NCBI RefSeq assembly: GCF_013359685.1
Contig: NZ_JABFMV010000006.1
Span: forward strand, 164,549-228,548
DNA length: 64,000 nucleotides
Reading direction: 5' to 3'
Source of the DNA: Leifsonia sp. C5G2
GTDB taxonomy: Bacteria; Actinomycetota; Actinomycetes; Actinomycetales; Microbacteriaceae
Position numbers and translations under genes: made by a program
Shown here: positions 34,316-43,829 of the stretch, piece by piece
How the letters are laid out: the number at the start of each line of letters is the position of its first letter
How positions within the stretch are numbered: the stretch's first letter is position 1
The notes under the pieces: model-generated
Seen by the model: only the letters and a program-made list of their open reading frames with translations
Told to the model about the DNA's origin: nothing
Databases searched by the model: none

Positions 34316-35884
34316 TCAGCGGCCCAGGAACTTCTGCAGGGCGGCCATCTCGTCCTCGGAGGGGCCGCCATCCTTCGCGCCGCCCGATCCGAGGCCGAAC
34401 CCGCTGCCGCCGCCGGGGGCGCCGGCGGGCTTGACGCCGGCCGCGAGGGCCGCGTTCTCCGCCGCACGCTTCGCCGGGTTGCCCGACCGCGAGCCGCTCT
34501 TCTTCTTGTTCTTCTGCTGCTTGCGCCCGGCGTAGGAGGCACCCGGGATCGGGCCCATGCCCGGCACGTTCGGCACGCCGCCCTTCGCGACCGTCTTCAT
34601 CATCTTGGCGGCCTGCTCGAAGCGGGTGACGAGCTGGTTGACCTCGGTGACGGTCGTTCCGGAACCCTTGGCGATGCGCAGGCGACGGGAGCCGTTGAGC
34701 AGCTTCGGGTTGGTGCGCTCGGACGTCGTCATCGACTGGATGATCGCCTCCGTGCGCACGATCTCCTTCTCGTCGAAGTTGTCGAGCTGCTGCTTCATCT
34801 GGCCCGCGCCCGGCAGCATCCCCATCATCTTCTTGATGGAGCCCATGTTGCGCAGCTGCTGCATCTGCTTGAGGAAGTCGTCGAGCGTGAAGCTGTCGGT
34901 CGCGAACTTCTCGGCGACCTTGCGCGCCTCCTCCTCGTCGAAGGCCTCCTGGGCCTGCTCGATGAGGGTGAGGATGTCACCGAGGTCGAGGATGCGCGAC
35001 GCCATGCGGTCGGGGTGGAACGGCTCGAAGTCGTCGAGCCCCTCGCCGGTGGACGCGAAGATGATCGGGCGGCCGGTCACGGATGCGACCGACAGGGCGG
35101 CGCCGCCTCGCGCGTCGCCGTCGAGCTTGGAGAGCACGACGCCGGTGAAGTCGACGCCGTCCTGGAACGCCTTGGCGGTCGCCACGGCGTCCTGACCGAT
35201 CATCGCGTCGATGACGAACAGCACCTCGTCGGGGTCGGTCGCCTTGCGGATGTCCGCCGCCTGCTTCATCAGCTCGGCGTCGACGCCGAGGCGGCCCGCG
35301 GTGTCGATGACGACCGTGTCGTACTGCTTGGTCTCGGCGAACTTCATGGCGTCCTTGGCGACCTTCACCGGGTTGCCGACGCCGTTGCCCGGCTCCGACG
35401 CGAACACGGCGACGCCGGCCTGCTCGCCGACGACCTGAAGCTGCGTGACGGCGTTGGGGCGCTGGAGGTCGGCGGCCACCAGGAGCGGGGTGTGCCCGTC
35501 CTTCGCCAGCCACTTGCCGAGCTTCCCGGCGAGCGTGGTCTTGCCCGCGCCCTGGAGGCCGGCGAGCATGATGACCGTCGGCGGACGCTTGGCGAACTCC
35601 AGCCGGCGCTGCTGGCCGCCCAGGATGGCGACGAGCTCCTCGTTGACGATCTGCACGACCTGCTGGGCCGGGTTGAGGGCCTTGTTCACCTCGTCGCTCA
35701 GCGCGCGCTCGCGGACCTTCGCGGTGAAGTCCTTGACCACCGGGAGGGCGACGTCGGCGTCGAGCAGGGCCCGGCGGATCTCCCGCACGGTGCCGTCGAC
35801 GTCGGACGGCGACAGCTTGCCCTTGGTGCGCAGGTTCTTGAAGGTGTCCGCAAGACGGTCGGACAGGGTGCCGAAAGTAGCCAT
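34316..35884 (-). CDS. ffh: signal recognition particle protein Ffh
   Basis: The protein has 522 residues. Ffh binds the 4.5S/6S RNA and signal sequences of nascent membrane proteins. The N domain starts MATFGTLSDRLADTF. The G domain has GLQGAGKTTLAGKLG (P-loop), DTAGRLGVDAELM and TKLDGDARGGAALS. The Met-rich M domain (about 330-430, LDDFLKQMQQLRNMGSIKKMM ... SMTTSERTNPKLLNGSRRLRI) is intact, with a Gly/Lys-rich tail. The start is ATG 35884. Confidence 0.97.
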   Translation of the reverse strand: MATFGTLSDRLADTFKNLRTKGKLSPSDVDGTVREIRRALLDADVALPVVKDFTAKVRERALSDEVNKALNPAQQVVQIVNEELVAILGGQQRRLEFAKRPPTVIMLAGLQGAGKTTLAGKLGKWLAKDGHTPLLVAADLQRPNAVTQLQVVGEQAGVAVFASEPGNGVGNPVKVAKDAMKFAETKQYDTVVIDTAGRLGVDAELMKQAADIRKATDPDEVLFVIDAMIGQDAVATAKAFQDGVDFTGVVLSKLDGDARGGAALSVASVTGRPIIFASTGEGLDDFEPFHPDRMASRILDLGDILTLIEQAQEAFDEEEARKVAEKFATDSFTLDDFLKQMQQLRNMGSIKKMMGMLPGAGQMKQQLDNFDEKEIVRTEAIIQSMTTSERTNPKLLNGSRRLRIAKGSGTTVTEVNQLVTRFEQAAKMMKTVAKGGVPNVPGMGPIPGASYAGRKQQKNKKKSGSRSGNPAKRAAENAALAAGVKPAGAPGGGSGFGLGSGGAKDGGPSEDEMAALQKFLGR

Positions 35885-35947
35885 GATGCAGTGATTCTAT
35901 CGGGCGACGTTGGCCGGTCGCCGTGAACGCCGATCAGTCGCCGGACA

Positions 35948-36451
35948 TCAGTCGCCCGACGTCTCCACGTTGACGACGTCGCCGCGCACGTCGAACGACA
36001 CCGTGAGCAGAGCATCCGACTCGTCTGGCGCGATCGAGTAGTCGAAGGTGGCGAACACCTCGTCCTCATCGGCGTGGTCGGCCTGGATGACGACGGTCAG
36101 CAGCTGGAGCGACCGCAGCACGTCGATGGCGATGTCGCCGGAGCTGTACACCAGCAGGTCGACCAGGCTGTCGCCCAGCTTGTCCACGTGCTCGTCGATG
36201 TAGCTCGTCGTGGCCGACTGCCGCGAGCTCAGCTCGGCGACCAGCGCGTCCCTGGCTCGGGCGTCGAAGCCCTCCAGCGCCTGGATGAGCGCCGCCGCGG
36301 CGTCCAGAGCGAACTCCGGCACCGCGGACTCGTCGTCGGCCAGCAGCTCGACCGCGACCGCCTGGTCGCCCAGCTCGACCGTGTCGTCCCAGGCGAGACC
36401 GCCGCTCGCCGTCTCGTCGATGAGGCCGAAGAAATCGTGCTCGATCGCCAT
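35948..36451 (-). CDS. acidic cytoplasmic protein, probable DUF2004 family
   Basis: The protein has 167 strongly acidic residues (MAIEHDFFGLIDETASGGLAWDD ...) ending in a beta-rich segment, FATFDYSIAPDESDALLTVSF. The start is ATG 36451 behind TAGGGGAGCTTCG. The family assignment rests on the C-terminal YSIxxDESDxLLxVxFD pattern and is moderate. It has no signal or membrane segment. It sits between ftsY and ffh, 10 bp after ftsY stops, so it is probably cotranscribed with the SRP receptor gene. Confidence 0.65.
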   Translation of the reverse strand: MAIEHDFFGLIDETASGGLAWDDTVELGDQAVAVELLADDESAVPEFALDAAAALIQALEGFDARARDALVAELSSRQSATTSYIDEHVDKLGDSLVDLLVYSSGDIAIDVLRSLQLLTVVIQADHADEDEVFATFDYSIAPDESDALLTVSFDVRGDVVNVETSGD

Positions 36452-36461
36452 CGAAGCTCCC

Positions 36462-37337
36462 CTACCCGACCAGCTGCTGCGCGAACACGTGCGGCGTGAA
36501 ACCGGTCAGGTCGTTGATGCCCTCGCCCTGGCCGACGAGCTTGATCGGGATGCCGGTGCGCTCCTGCACGGCCAGCACGAAGCCGCCCTTCGCGGAGCCG
36601 TCGAGCTTGGTCAGGACCAGACCCGTCACGCCCGCGTGCTCCAGGAAGGCCTCGGCCTGCGCGAGCCCGTTCTGGCCGGTGGTCGCGTCGAGAACGAGCA
36701 GCACCTCGGCGATGGGCGCCTGCTTCTCGACGACGCGCTTGATCTTCGACAGCTCGTCCATCAGGCCGCCCTTGGTCTGCAGCCGGCCCGCGGTGTCGAT
36801 GATGACGATCTCCGTGCCGTCGCGCTTGGCCTTCTCGACCGTCTGGAAGGCGACGGACGCCGGGTCCTGCCCCTGCTGCTGCGGGCGGACGATCTCCGCC
36901 CCCGCGCGCTCGGCCCAGGTGGCCAACTGCTCCACCGCCGCCGCGCGGAACGTGTCGGCCGCGCCGACGACCACCGAACGGTCGTACGTGCGCAGGAACT
37001 TGGCGAACTTGCCGATCGTCGTGGTCTTGCCGACGCCGTTCACCCCCACCACGAGCACGATCGCCGGGCGGTCGCTCAGCTTCAGGGTGGTGTCGAGCTT
37101 CGAGAGCCGCTCCTCCATCGTCTCCCGCAGCATCCGCTGCAGGTCGGCGGGGTCGGTCGTGTGGTAGCGCTCGACCTTGGCGCGGAGGTCGTCGACGACG
37201 GCCTCGGTGACATCGGGCCCGAAGTCGGCCGTGATCAGCGCGGTCTCCAGGTCGTCCCAGGTGTCGTCGTCGATGGTCTTCTTGGCGAACAGCCCGCGGA
37301 GGGCGCCCGACAGAGACCAGGGGGTGCGGTCAGCCAT
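36462..37337 (-). CDS. ftsY: signal recognition particle receptor FtsY
   Basis: The protein has 291 residues. It contains only the N and G domains: the acidic A domain of E. coli FtsY is absent, as in many Gram-positives. Motifs are VVGVNGVGKTTTIGKFA (P-loop), GAADTFRAAAVEQL, IIDTAGRLQTKGGLMDEL and TKLDGSAKGGFVLAV. It docks Ffh-ribosome complexes at the membrane. The start is ATG 37337, 20 bp from the divergent CHAD gene. Confidence 0.97.
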   Translation of the reverse strand: MADRTPWSLSGALRGLFAKKTIDDDTWDDLETALITADFGPDVTEAVVDDLRAKVERYHTTDPADLQRMLRETMEERLSKLDTTLKLSDRPAIVLVVGVNGVGKTTTIGKFAKFLRTYDRSVVVGAADTFRAAAVEQLATWAERAGAEIVRPQQQGQDPASVAFQTVEKAKRDGTEIVIIDTAGRLQTKGGLMDELSKIKRVVEKQAPIAEVLLVLDATTGQNGLAQAEAFLEHAGVTGLVLTKLDGSAKGGFVLAVQERTGIPIKLVGQGEGINDLTGFTPHVFAQQLVG

Positions 37338-37357
37338 GACACTCAGACTAGCCGCGG

Positions 37358-38179
37358 ATGTACGGTGTGCTCATGTACGCGCTGGTGGGGGTCTCCGCGG
37401 AGCTGGCCGAGCAGCTGGTCGCGATCGAGACAGGAGGCGAGGACGCCGTGCACCAGGCGCGCACGCGCGTGCGGCGGCTGCGCAGCATCCTGAGCGTCTA
37501 CAAGAAGGCGTTCGACCGCGAGGAGGCGCGCAGGATGCGCGACCGGCTGACCCGGCTGGGCGAGCGCCTCGGAGCCGTGCGCGACCTGGAGGTGCGCAGC
37601 CGCGACCTCGAGGACCTGCTGCTGGCGGAGTCCTCCCCCGAGCTCGTGGATGCGGTGGAGGCGCTGGCCGCGGAGTCGCGCGACGCCCACGACCGGGCGC
37701 TCGCCGAGCTGCTCTCGCACCTGCGCGGGCGGACCCACCGCGTGCTCCTGGCGGACCTGCAGCGGTTCGCGGCCGACCCGCCGCTGGCGAAGGCCGGACG
37801 CACGCATCCCGGGCGCGTCACGCGGAAGGGCCTGGCGAAGGCCGTTGAGCGCGTACGCCGCAACACGGGCACCACCCTGGAGCAGCGTCACGAGCTGCGG
37901 AAGGCCGCCCGCCGCCTCCGCTACGCCGCGGAAGCCGTCATCGACGACCGCGGGCGATCGGCCGTCCGGCTGGCCGCGGCGGCGGAGACGGTGCACGACA
38001 GTCTGGGCGACCACCGCGACCTGGTGCTGCTCGGCCGGCACCTGCGCGAGCACACCGCCGGCCGCGGGCTCAGCCCGTCGGCCACCGCGGGGATCGCGAT
38101 GCTCGCCGCCGAATGCGACCGGCGCGCCGAGGAGAGGCTGGACGGCCTGGACGAGGCGCTCGACGCGATCGAGTGGTGA
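37358..38179 (+). CDS. CHAD-domain protein
   Basis: The protein has 273 residues. The CHAD helical repeats are clear, with conserved basic/His patches: AVHQARTRVRRLRSILSVYK near the start, RDLEVRSRDLE, and LEQRHELRKAARRLRYAAE at about residue 175. CHAD domains bind inorganic polyphosphate. No CYTH (triphosphatase) domain or gene is attached, so this is a stand-alone form. The start is uncertain: ATG 37358 or ATG 37373, neither with a good ribosome binding site. Confidence 0.9.
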   Translation: MYGVLMYALVGVSAELAEQLVAIETGGEDAVHQARTRVRRLRSILSVYKKAFDREEARRMRDRLTRLGERLGAVRDLEVRSRDLEDLLLAESSPELVDAVEALAAESRDAHDRALAELLSHLRGRTHRVLLADLQRFAADPPLAKAGRTHPGRVTRKGLAKAVERVRRNTGTTLEQRHELRKAARRLRYAAEAVIDDRGRSAVRLAAAAETVHDSLGDHRDLVLLGRHLREHTAGRGLSPSATAGIAMLAAECDRRAEERLDGLDEALDAIEW

Positions 38180-38198
38180 GCCCGCCGTCTCCCCTGTC

Positions 38199-41100
38199 TC
38201 AGCCGGCCTGCTCCTGCGCCACGCGCTGGCCGACGACGGCCGAGACGCCGTCCTGCCGCATCGAGACGCCGTAGAGGGCGTCGGCGATCTCCATCGTGCG
38301 CTTCTGGTGCGTGATGACGATGAGCTGGCTGCTCTCGCGGAGGTCCTCGAAGATCGTGAGCAGGCGGCCCAGGTTCGCGTCGTCCAGCGCCGCCTCCACC
38401 TCGTCCATGATGTAGAACGGGCTGGGGCGCGCCTTGAAGATCGCGATCAGCAGGGCGACCGCGGCGAGCGACCGCTCCCCGCCGGAGAGCAGCGAGAGCC
38501 GCTCGATCTTCTTGCCCGCCGGCTTCACCGTCACCTCGATGCCGGTGGTGAGCAGGTCGTCCGGGTTCGTCAGCCGGATGCTCCCCTGCCCGCCCGGGAA
38601 CAGGATGGGGAACACGCGCGTGAAGGCCGCCTCGGTGTCGGCGAAGGCCGACTCGAAGATGGTCTGCATCCGCTCATCGATGTCCTCGATGATCGTGAGC
38701 AGGTCTTTGCGGGTGTTGGTCAGGTCGGTGAGCTGCTCGGTGAGGAACTTGTGCCGCTGCTCCAGCGCGGCGAACTCCTCCAGCGCCAGCGGGTTCACCC
38801 GGCCCAGCTGGGAGAGCTTGCGCTCGGCCGACGCCAGGCGCTTCTGCTGCTGCTCGCGGGAGAACGGGACGGTCTCGACCTCCTGCTCCTCCGCCGCGTC
38901 GCCTGCGGCCTCTGCGGCCTCCGCCGCCTCGATCTCCTCGCGCCTGCGGTCGACCGGGACGGGGACCTCCGGGCCGTACTCGGCGACCAGCACGTCCTCC
39001 ACCAGGCCGAGCTCGCTCCCCGCGCGCTCCAGCAGGCTGGAGAGGTGCAGCTTCTTCTCGTAGATCTGCAGCTCCAGCCCGTGCACCGACTCGGTGATGG
39101 CGTGCAGCCGCTCGCGCACGGCGTTCTCGTCGCGGCGGAGGGCGGCGAGCTCCTCGTTCTGGGCGGCGCGCTCCGCCTCGGCGGCGGCGAGCTGCAGCCG
39201 TGCCTGCGCCACCGAACGGTCCGCCGACGCGAGCACGGCGGGCAGGGCCGCGATGACGCTCTCGGCGGCGTCCAGCTGCCGGCGGCGGATGACGGCGCGC
39301 CTGGCGGCCTCCTCCGCCGCGGCGCGCTCGGCCTCCAGCCGGCGGGCGAGCGCCTCTCCGCGGGCCTGCTCGGCACGGACGCGCTCCTTCGCGGTCTCGA
39401 CCGAGAGGCGCGCCTCCACCTCCGCCTCGCGCGCGGCATCCAGCTCCGCCGACAGGGCGTCGCGGGCGCTCACATCCAGGATGGGACGGGGACGCGACCG
39501 TGCCGCCTCCAGCTCCGCCTTCGCCTTCTCGGCGGCCTGCTCGGCCTCGGTGACCCGCTCCGACGCCTGCTCCAGTGCGCGGTCGAGCCGGTCGGACTCC
39601 GCCTCCGACGCCTCCAGCTGCACCTTGAGGCGGTTGAGCTGCTCGGTCTGCGCGGCGAGCTTCGCGTCGAACTCGCGGAGGGTGGTCAGCGCCGCCTGCG
39701 ACTGCTCCTTGGCGACCTGCAGCACACCGCGCTGCTCCGCCAGGGCGAACGTCGCCCGGTCGATCAGGGAGGTCACCTCGCTGAGCCGCTCCTGCGCGGC
39801 CTCGCGGTCGGCGATCAGCTCGATGCGGCTCTGCTTCGCGCCGGACCCGCCGCGGAGCACGTGCTCGCTCAGCACGTCGCCCTCGCGGGTGATGATCGTG
39901 ATCGGGATGCCGATTCCGCGGCCGCGGAACGCCTCGAAGGCGCGCCGGGCGACATCGACGTCGTCGGCGATGGCGGTGAAGGCGAGGATGCCGCGGACAC
40001 CGTCCGGTGCGTCCACCACGTTCGTGGCGGGCACGACGCCGGCGACCCCGGTCAGATCGACACCGGCGGCGGGAGCGTCGGCGACCACGACCTCCACCCT
40101 GCCCAGGTCGTCGGCCGCCGCGTGCGCGACCGCCGCCATCGCGGAGTCGCGGTCGTCGGCCAGCACGGCGTCGGCGAGCGTCCCGAGGGCGGCGGCGATC
40201 GCGGCCTCGTAGCCGGGGTGGACGCGCACATGCTCGGCCACGAGCCCCCGCACGCCGGAGAGGCGCGCGGCGACCAGCGCGGCGGAGCCGTCCTTCTGGT
40301 CGAGGGCGAGCGACAGCGCGCTGGTGCGGGCGGCCAGGGCGTCCCGCTCGCGCTCGAACGTGTGCAGCTCCTCGCGCAGCCGCTCGATCTCGGCCTCCGC
40401 CTCGAAGACGGTCGCCTGCGCGAGTTCGTACGCCTCGTCGAGGTCGCCCTCGCCGACGTCGGAGGTCGCGGCCTCGGCCTCGCGCGCGGCGAAGTCGGCA
40501 CGGGCCCGCTCTCGCCGCTCTGTAGCGGCGTCGAGCGCGTTCTGCTGGCGGAGCACCTCGCCCCGGACCGCGGCGAGCCGCTGCGCGGCGGCGTCGGCCT
40601 GACCGTTCAGCTTCGAGATCTCCAGGTCGTGACGGGAGACGAGGGCGCTCTGGGCGGCGATCTCCTCGTCGACCGCGTCGAGCCGGGCGCGGGCGTTCCT
40701 CGTCGCCGCCTGTGCCGCCGTCCAGGCGGTCTCCGCCTCGACGACGACGCCGCGCAGGCGCTCGACCTCGTCGCGGGCATCCTGCACGTTCTGCGGCGTG
40801 ACGCTGGGGCCCGAGTCGGGAGCGTCCCCCTGGCTGCCGAGCAGGGCGACCCTCTGGTTGGCGAGGGTGAACAGCCCGCGCAGCCGCTCCTGCACCGACT
40901 CCAGGGCGAACGCGGTGCTGCGGGCGACGTCCACGGCGTCGCCGACCTGCGCCTGCTCCAGCCGGGTGCGGCGCAGCTGCTTCTGCTCCAGTTGCTCCTG
41001 CAGCACGATCTGCTCGCTGTGGCGCTCCGCCTCGGTGCGGCTGTGATCGTCGAGGGTGCGGCGCAGCGTGACCACCTCGTCGGCGAGCAGGCGGGCGCGC

Positions 41101-41774
41101 GCGTCGCGAACGATCGCGGCGATCGACTGCGCCTCCCGCGCGATCTCCGCCTGGTGGCCGAGCGGCTTCAGCTGGCGGCGCACCTCCCCCGCCAGGTCGC
41201 TCAGGCGGGTCAGGTTGGTCTGCATCGCCTCCAGCTTGCGGAGGGTCTTCTCCTTGCGGCGGCGGTGCTTCAGGATGCCGGCGGCCTCCTCGATGAAGCC
41301 GCGGCGCTCCTCCGGGCTGGCGTGCAGCACCGCGTCGAGCTGACCCTGGCCGACGATGACGTGCATCTCGCGGCCGAGGCCGGAGTCGCTCAGCAGCTCC
41401 TGCACATCCAGGAGCCGGCAGGACTGGCCGTTGATGGCGTACTCGCTGCCGCCGTTGCGGAACAGCGTGCGCGAGATGGTGACTTCGGAGTACTCGATCG
41501 GCAGCGCGCCGTCGGAGTTGTCGATGGTCAGCTGCACCTCGGCGCGGCCGAGCGGGCCGCGGGTGGCGGTGCCGGCGAAGATGACGTCCTCCATCTTGCC
41601 GCCGCGCAGCGTCTTGGCGCCCTGCTCGCCCATCACCCAGGCGAGGGCGTCCACCACGTTCGACTTGCCGGACCCGTTCGGCCCGACAACGCAGGTGACG
41701 CCCGGCTCGAAGGCGAACGTCGTCGGCTGCGCGAACGACTTGAAGCCTTTGAGCGTCAGACTCTTCAAGTACAC
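38199..41774 (-). CDS. smc: chromosome segregation protein SMC
   Basis: The protein has 1191 residues, the normal length. The start is GTG 41774. The N-terminal ATPase half has MYLKSLTLKGFKSFAQPTTF and the P-loop VVGPNGSGKSNVVDAL. Two long coiled coils flank a hinge at about 505-640 (GVRGLVAEHVRVHPGYEAAI ...). The C-terminal half has the ABC signature LLSGGERSLAAVALL and Walker B FYIMDEVEAALDD. It condenses DNA with ScpAB. It converges with the CHAD gene. Confidence 0.98.
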   Translation of the reverse strand: MYLKSLTLKGFKSFAQPTTFAFEPGVTCVVGPNGSGKSNVVDALAWVMGEQGAKTLRGGKMEDVIFAGTATRGPLGRAEVQLTIDNSDGALPIEYSEVTISRTLFRNGGSEYAINGQSCRLLDVQELLSDSGLGREMHVIVGQGQLDAVLHASPEERRGFIEEAAGILKHRRRKEKTLRKLEAMQTNLTRLSDLAGEVRRQLKPLGHQAEIAREAQSIAAIVRDARARLLADEVVTLRRTLDDHSRTEAERHSEQIVLQEQLEQKQLRRTRLEQAQVGDAVDVARSTAFALESVQERLRGLFTLANQRVALLGSQGDAPDSGPSVTPQNVQDARDEVERLRGVVVEAETAWTAAQAATRNARARLDAVDEEIAAQSALVSRHDLEISKLNGQADAAAQRLAAVRGEVLRQQNALDAATERRERARADFAAREAEAATSDVGEGDLDEAYELAQATVFEAEAEIERLREELHTFERERDALAARTSALSLALDQKDGSAALVAARLSGVRGLVAEHVRVHPGYEAAIAAALGTLADAVLADDRDSAMAAVAHAAADDLGRVEVVVADAPAAGVDLTGVAGVVPATNVVDAPDGVRGILAFTAIADDVDVARRAFEAFRGRGIGIPITIITREGDVLSEHVLRGGSGAKQSRIELIADREAAQERLSEVTSLIDRATFALAEQRGVLQVAKEQSQAALTTLREFDAKLAAQTEQLNRLKVQLEASEAESDRLDRALEQASERVTEAEQAAEKAKAELEAARSRPRPILDVSARDALSAELDAAREAEVEARLSVETAKERVRAEQARGEALARRLEAERAAAEEAARRAVIRRRQLDAAESVIAALPAVLASADRSVAQARLQLAAAEAERAAQNEELAALRRDENAVRERLHAITESVHGLELQIYEKKLHLSSLLERAGSELGLVEDVLVAEYGPEVPVPVDRRREEIEAAEAAEAAGDAAEEQEVETVPFSREQQQKRLASAERKLSQLGRVNPLALEEFAALEQRHKFLTEQLTDLTNTRKDLLTIIEDIDERMQTIFESAFADTEAAFTRVFPILFPGGQGSIRLTNPDDLLTTGIEVTVKPAGKKIERLSLLSGGERSLAAVALLIAIFKARPSPFYIMDEVEAALDDANLGRLLTIFEDLRESSQLIVITHQKRTMEIADALYGVSMRQDGVSAVVGQRVAQEQAG

Positions 41775-41795
41775 GCAGGCGAATTTACCGGACGT

Positions 41796-42416
41796 TCACG
41801 GCCGCACCGCGCCGGAACGCCGCTGGGACAACGAGGAGTCCCGGGCGATGTCCCTGTAGAAGGTGGGATGGCCGTCGGGATACCCGAGTGACCGGAGCAG
41901 CATCACCGCCTTGTCGGGAAGCGACTCTCCACGGAAGTAGTCGGCGAAGTGGTCGTCGGCGTCGACGATGGTCTCGATACCGCATGCGGTCATCAGCGCG
42001 CGGATGTCGTCGTCGTCCCGCCCTGCACGGGAGGCGTTCAGTTTCATGGCGAGCAACGCCTCCTGTGTCGCGAGCTCGACCGTCAGAGCACCGTGGGACA
42101 GCTCAGGACTCGCCTCCCACAGCGGCCGACCCGCATATGCCGGGTACAGACCCTGCGCTTCGAGGTTGATCCAATTGTCCGGCCATCCACGCTGCTGAGC
42201 GACACGCGCGGCGATCTGCCCGATGACATCCTGAGGGAGCAGGACGACGGCATCGATGTCCACGGTGGACCGGCGCTCGGCGTGGCCGCCGAGGATCATC
42301 GCCGAGCCGCCGATGATCTTGAGCGTGCCCTGCGCACCGTGTTCGGCGAGGCCGTCGCGGATCTGCTCGAGTCCCCAGATGATGTCCTCCTGGGTAAGGA
42401 TCCTGTCGCCGGCCAT
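41796..42416 (-). CDS. nucleotidyltransferase-fold protein (AbiEii/DUF6036-like), putative toxin
   Basis: The protein has 206 residues. The motif IIGGSAMILGGHAERRSTVDID (residues 34-55, given here as its key parts GGS 36-38 and DID 53-55) is the GS-x-DxD active site of polymerase-beta-type nucleotidyltransferases. AMKLNASRAGRDDDDI is the second conserved region of AbiEii/DUF6036 proteins. Its start codon shares one base with the stop of the upstream XRE gene (TGATG), so the pair is coupled. It fits a type IV-like toxin; the activity is inferred. Confidence 0.82.
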   Translation of the reverse strand: MAGDRILTQEDIIWGLEQIRDGLAEHGAQGTLKIIGGSAMILGGHAERRSTVDIDAVVLLPQDVIGQIAARVAQQRGWPDNWINLEAQGLYPAYAGRPLWEASPELSHGALTVELATQEALLAMKLNASRAGRDDDDIRALMTACGIETIVDADDHFADYFRGESLPDKAVMLLRSLGYPDGHPTFYRDIARDSSLSQRRSGAVRP

Positions 42417-42988
42417 CAGACGCTGGCGAGGGTCTCGCGCGGCAGGATCACGCCGTGCTCGATCAGGATCGGATCGGTGTCGTCGTAGTGCCGCTGGTAC
42501 CACCGGTACCCCAGCGACTCCTCCGCGATCGGCGCGTACCGCCCCTCTGCCGTCACCCACGCCGGGCTCTCCAGCCCCAACTCGCGCAGGCGCAGCTCTG
42601 CTAGCCCCGCGATGGCCGCGTCGAAATGCGGGTCGCCCGTGGGGTCGGGTTCGACCGCGAGGCTGAGGGCGATCCGGAAGGAATCGCCCGCGCGCAGGTC
42701 GTCTGAGAACTGGATGAGCGCACGGAAGGCCGTTGCCGTGTCTCCGTCGGCCAGCTGGGCGCGGATGAACTGGGCGACGTCGGCCGCGGCGTTGATCCGG
42801 CCGGGCACCGCGATCAGGGTCACCCCGAGGCTGTCGGCCAGGGTCTCGAGCGTCGCCGTGGTGACGCCCGCCTTGCCGCTCTCGTAACGGGAGATCGCGC
42901 TGTGGGCGATGCCGGAGCGGGCGGCGATGTCCTTCTGCGTCCACCCGGCCTGTTCGCGCGCCTTCTTGAGTTGTCCGTTGAGTTGCAT
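42416..42988 (-). CDS. XRE family HTH regulator, putative antitoxin
   Basis: The protein has 190 residues, starting at ATG 42988 behind GGAGGGTGCCGACC. The helix-turn-helix is at about residues 8-58 (KKAREQAGWTQKDIAARSGI, AISRYESGK, LETLADSLG). The rest is an alpha-helical domain (AQFIRAQLADGDTATAFRAL) then a C-terminal stretch with YRWYQRHYDDTDPILIEHG. A 22-bp palindrome directly upstream is its likely operator, so the pair is probably autorepressed. Confidence 0.83.
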   Translation of the reverse strand: MQLNGQLKKAREQAGWTQKDIAARSGIAHSAISRYESGKAGVTTATLETLADSLGVTLIAVPGRINAAADVAQFIRAQLADGDTATAFRALIQFSDDLRAGDSFRIALSLAVEPDPTGDPHFDAAIAGLAELRLRELGLESPAWVTAEGRYAPIAEESLGYRWYQRHYDDTDPILIEHGVILPRETLASV

Positions 42989-43001
42989 GGTCGGCACCCT
43001 C

Positions 43002-43023
43002 CGATTAGCGAATTCACTAATCG
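43002..43023. promoter_or_regulatory. palindromic operator of XRE/nucleotidyltransferase pair
   Basis: CGATTAG (43002-43008) and CTAATCG (43017-43023) flank a near-palindromic core, CGAATTCA. The whole 22 bp is symmetric except for one pair. It lies 14 bases before the XRE start and is AT-rich compared with its surroundings, as expected for an autoregulated promoter. Confidence 0.65.
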
Positions 43024-43064
43024 TAGCCGACGAGAATGAGACCGTCATACCCTTCTGACGCAGA

Positions 43065-43095
43065 AGTGCGCCGGCCCGTGATGGGCCGGCGCACT
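43065..43095 (-). terminator. terminator after livF
   Basis: A perfect 13-bp stem (AGTGCGCCGGCCC at 43065-43077, complement at 43083-43095) with loop GTGAT lies 20 bases after the livF stop. The T-tract is weak. It separates the liv operon from the toxin-antitoxin-like pair. Confidence 0.72.
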
Positions 43096-43115
43096 CTATG
43101 CAGGCAATGCAGACG

Positions 43116-43829
43116 TCACGCGACGCCCAGGTACGCCTCCTTGATCGCCGGATCGGCGAGCAGTTCGCGTCCGGTGCCGGCCCGGGTGATGACCCCGGTC
43201 TCGAGCACGAACGCGCGATGGGCGCGGGCCAGCGCCTGGTTGGCGTTCTGCTCCACCAGCAGCACCGTGGTCCCCTGCTTGTTGATCTCGGTGACGATCG
43301 TGAAGATCTGCCGGATGAACTGCGGCGCGAGACCCATCGACGGCTCGTCGAGCAGCAGCAGGCGCGGGTTCGACATCAGCGCACGGCCGATGGCGAGCAT
43401 CTGCTGCTCTCCGCCCGACATCGTGCCGCCGACCTGCGTCTTGCGCTCGGCGAGCCGCGGGAACAGGGCGAACACCCGGTCGAAGTCCTCGCCCATCTTG
43501 GAGCGGTCCTTCCGGCCGAACGCGCCCATGTCCAGGTTCTCCATCACCGTCATGCCGGGGAAGATCCCGCGGCCCTCCGGCGCCTGTGAGATCCCGCGGA
43601 CCACGCGGATGTGCGCCTTCATCTTGGTGATGTCCTCGCCGTCGAACAGGATCGACCCCTTCGACGGGTTCAGGATGCCCGAGATCGTCTTCATGGTCGT
43701 CGACTTGCCGGCGCCGTTCGCTCCGATGAGGCTCACGATCTCGCCCTCCTCCACGGAGAACGACATGTCGTGGATGGCCTCGATGCGGCCGTAGGACACG
43801 CTGATGTTCTTCAGCTCAAGCAACGTCAT
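43116..43829 (-). CDS. livF: branched-chain amino acid ABC transporter, ATP-binding protein LivF
   Basis: The protein has 237 residues. Walker A is GANGAGKSTTMKTIS, the signature is TMSGGEQQMLAIGRALM and Walker B is RLLLLDEPSMGLAP. It powers uptake with LivG. Its start at ATG 43829 lies inside the end of livG (14-bp overlap). It is the last gene of livK-H-M-G-F. Confidence 0.95.
   Translation of the reverse strand: MTLLELKNISVSYGRIEAIHDMSFSVEEGEIVSLIGANGAGKSTTMKTISGILNPSKGSILFDGEDITKMKAHIRVVRGISQAPEGRGIFPGMTVMENLDMGAFGRKDRSKMGEDFDRVFALFPRLAERKTQVGGTMSGGEQQMLAIGRALMSNPRLLLLDEPSMGLAPQFIRQIFTIVTEINKQGTTVLLVEQNANQALARAHRAFVLETGVITRAGTGRELLADPAIKEAYLGVA

Noticed and set aside
37650..41891. A 1413-codon plus-strand frame over smc
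   Set aside because: It overlaps the CHAD gene and lies antisense to an unmistakable SMC; no protein family is visible in it.
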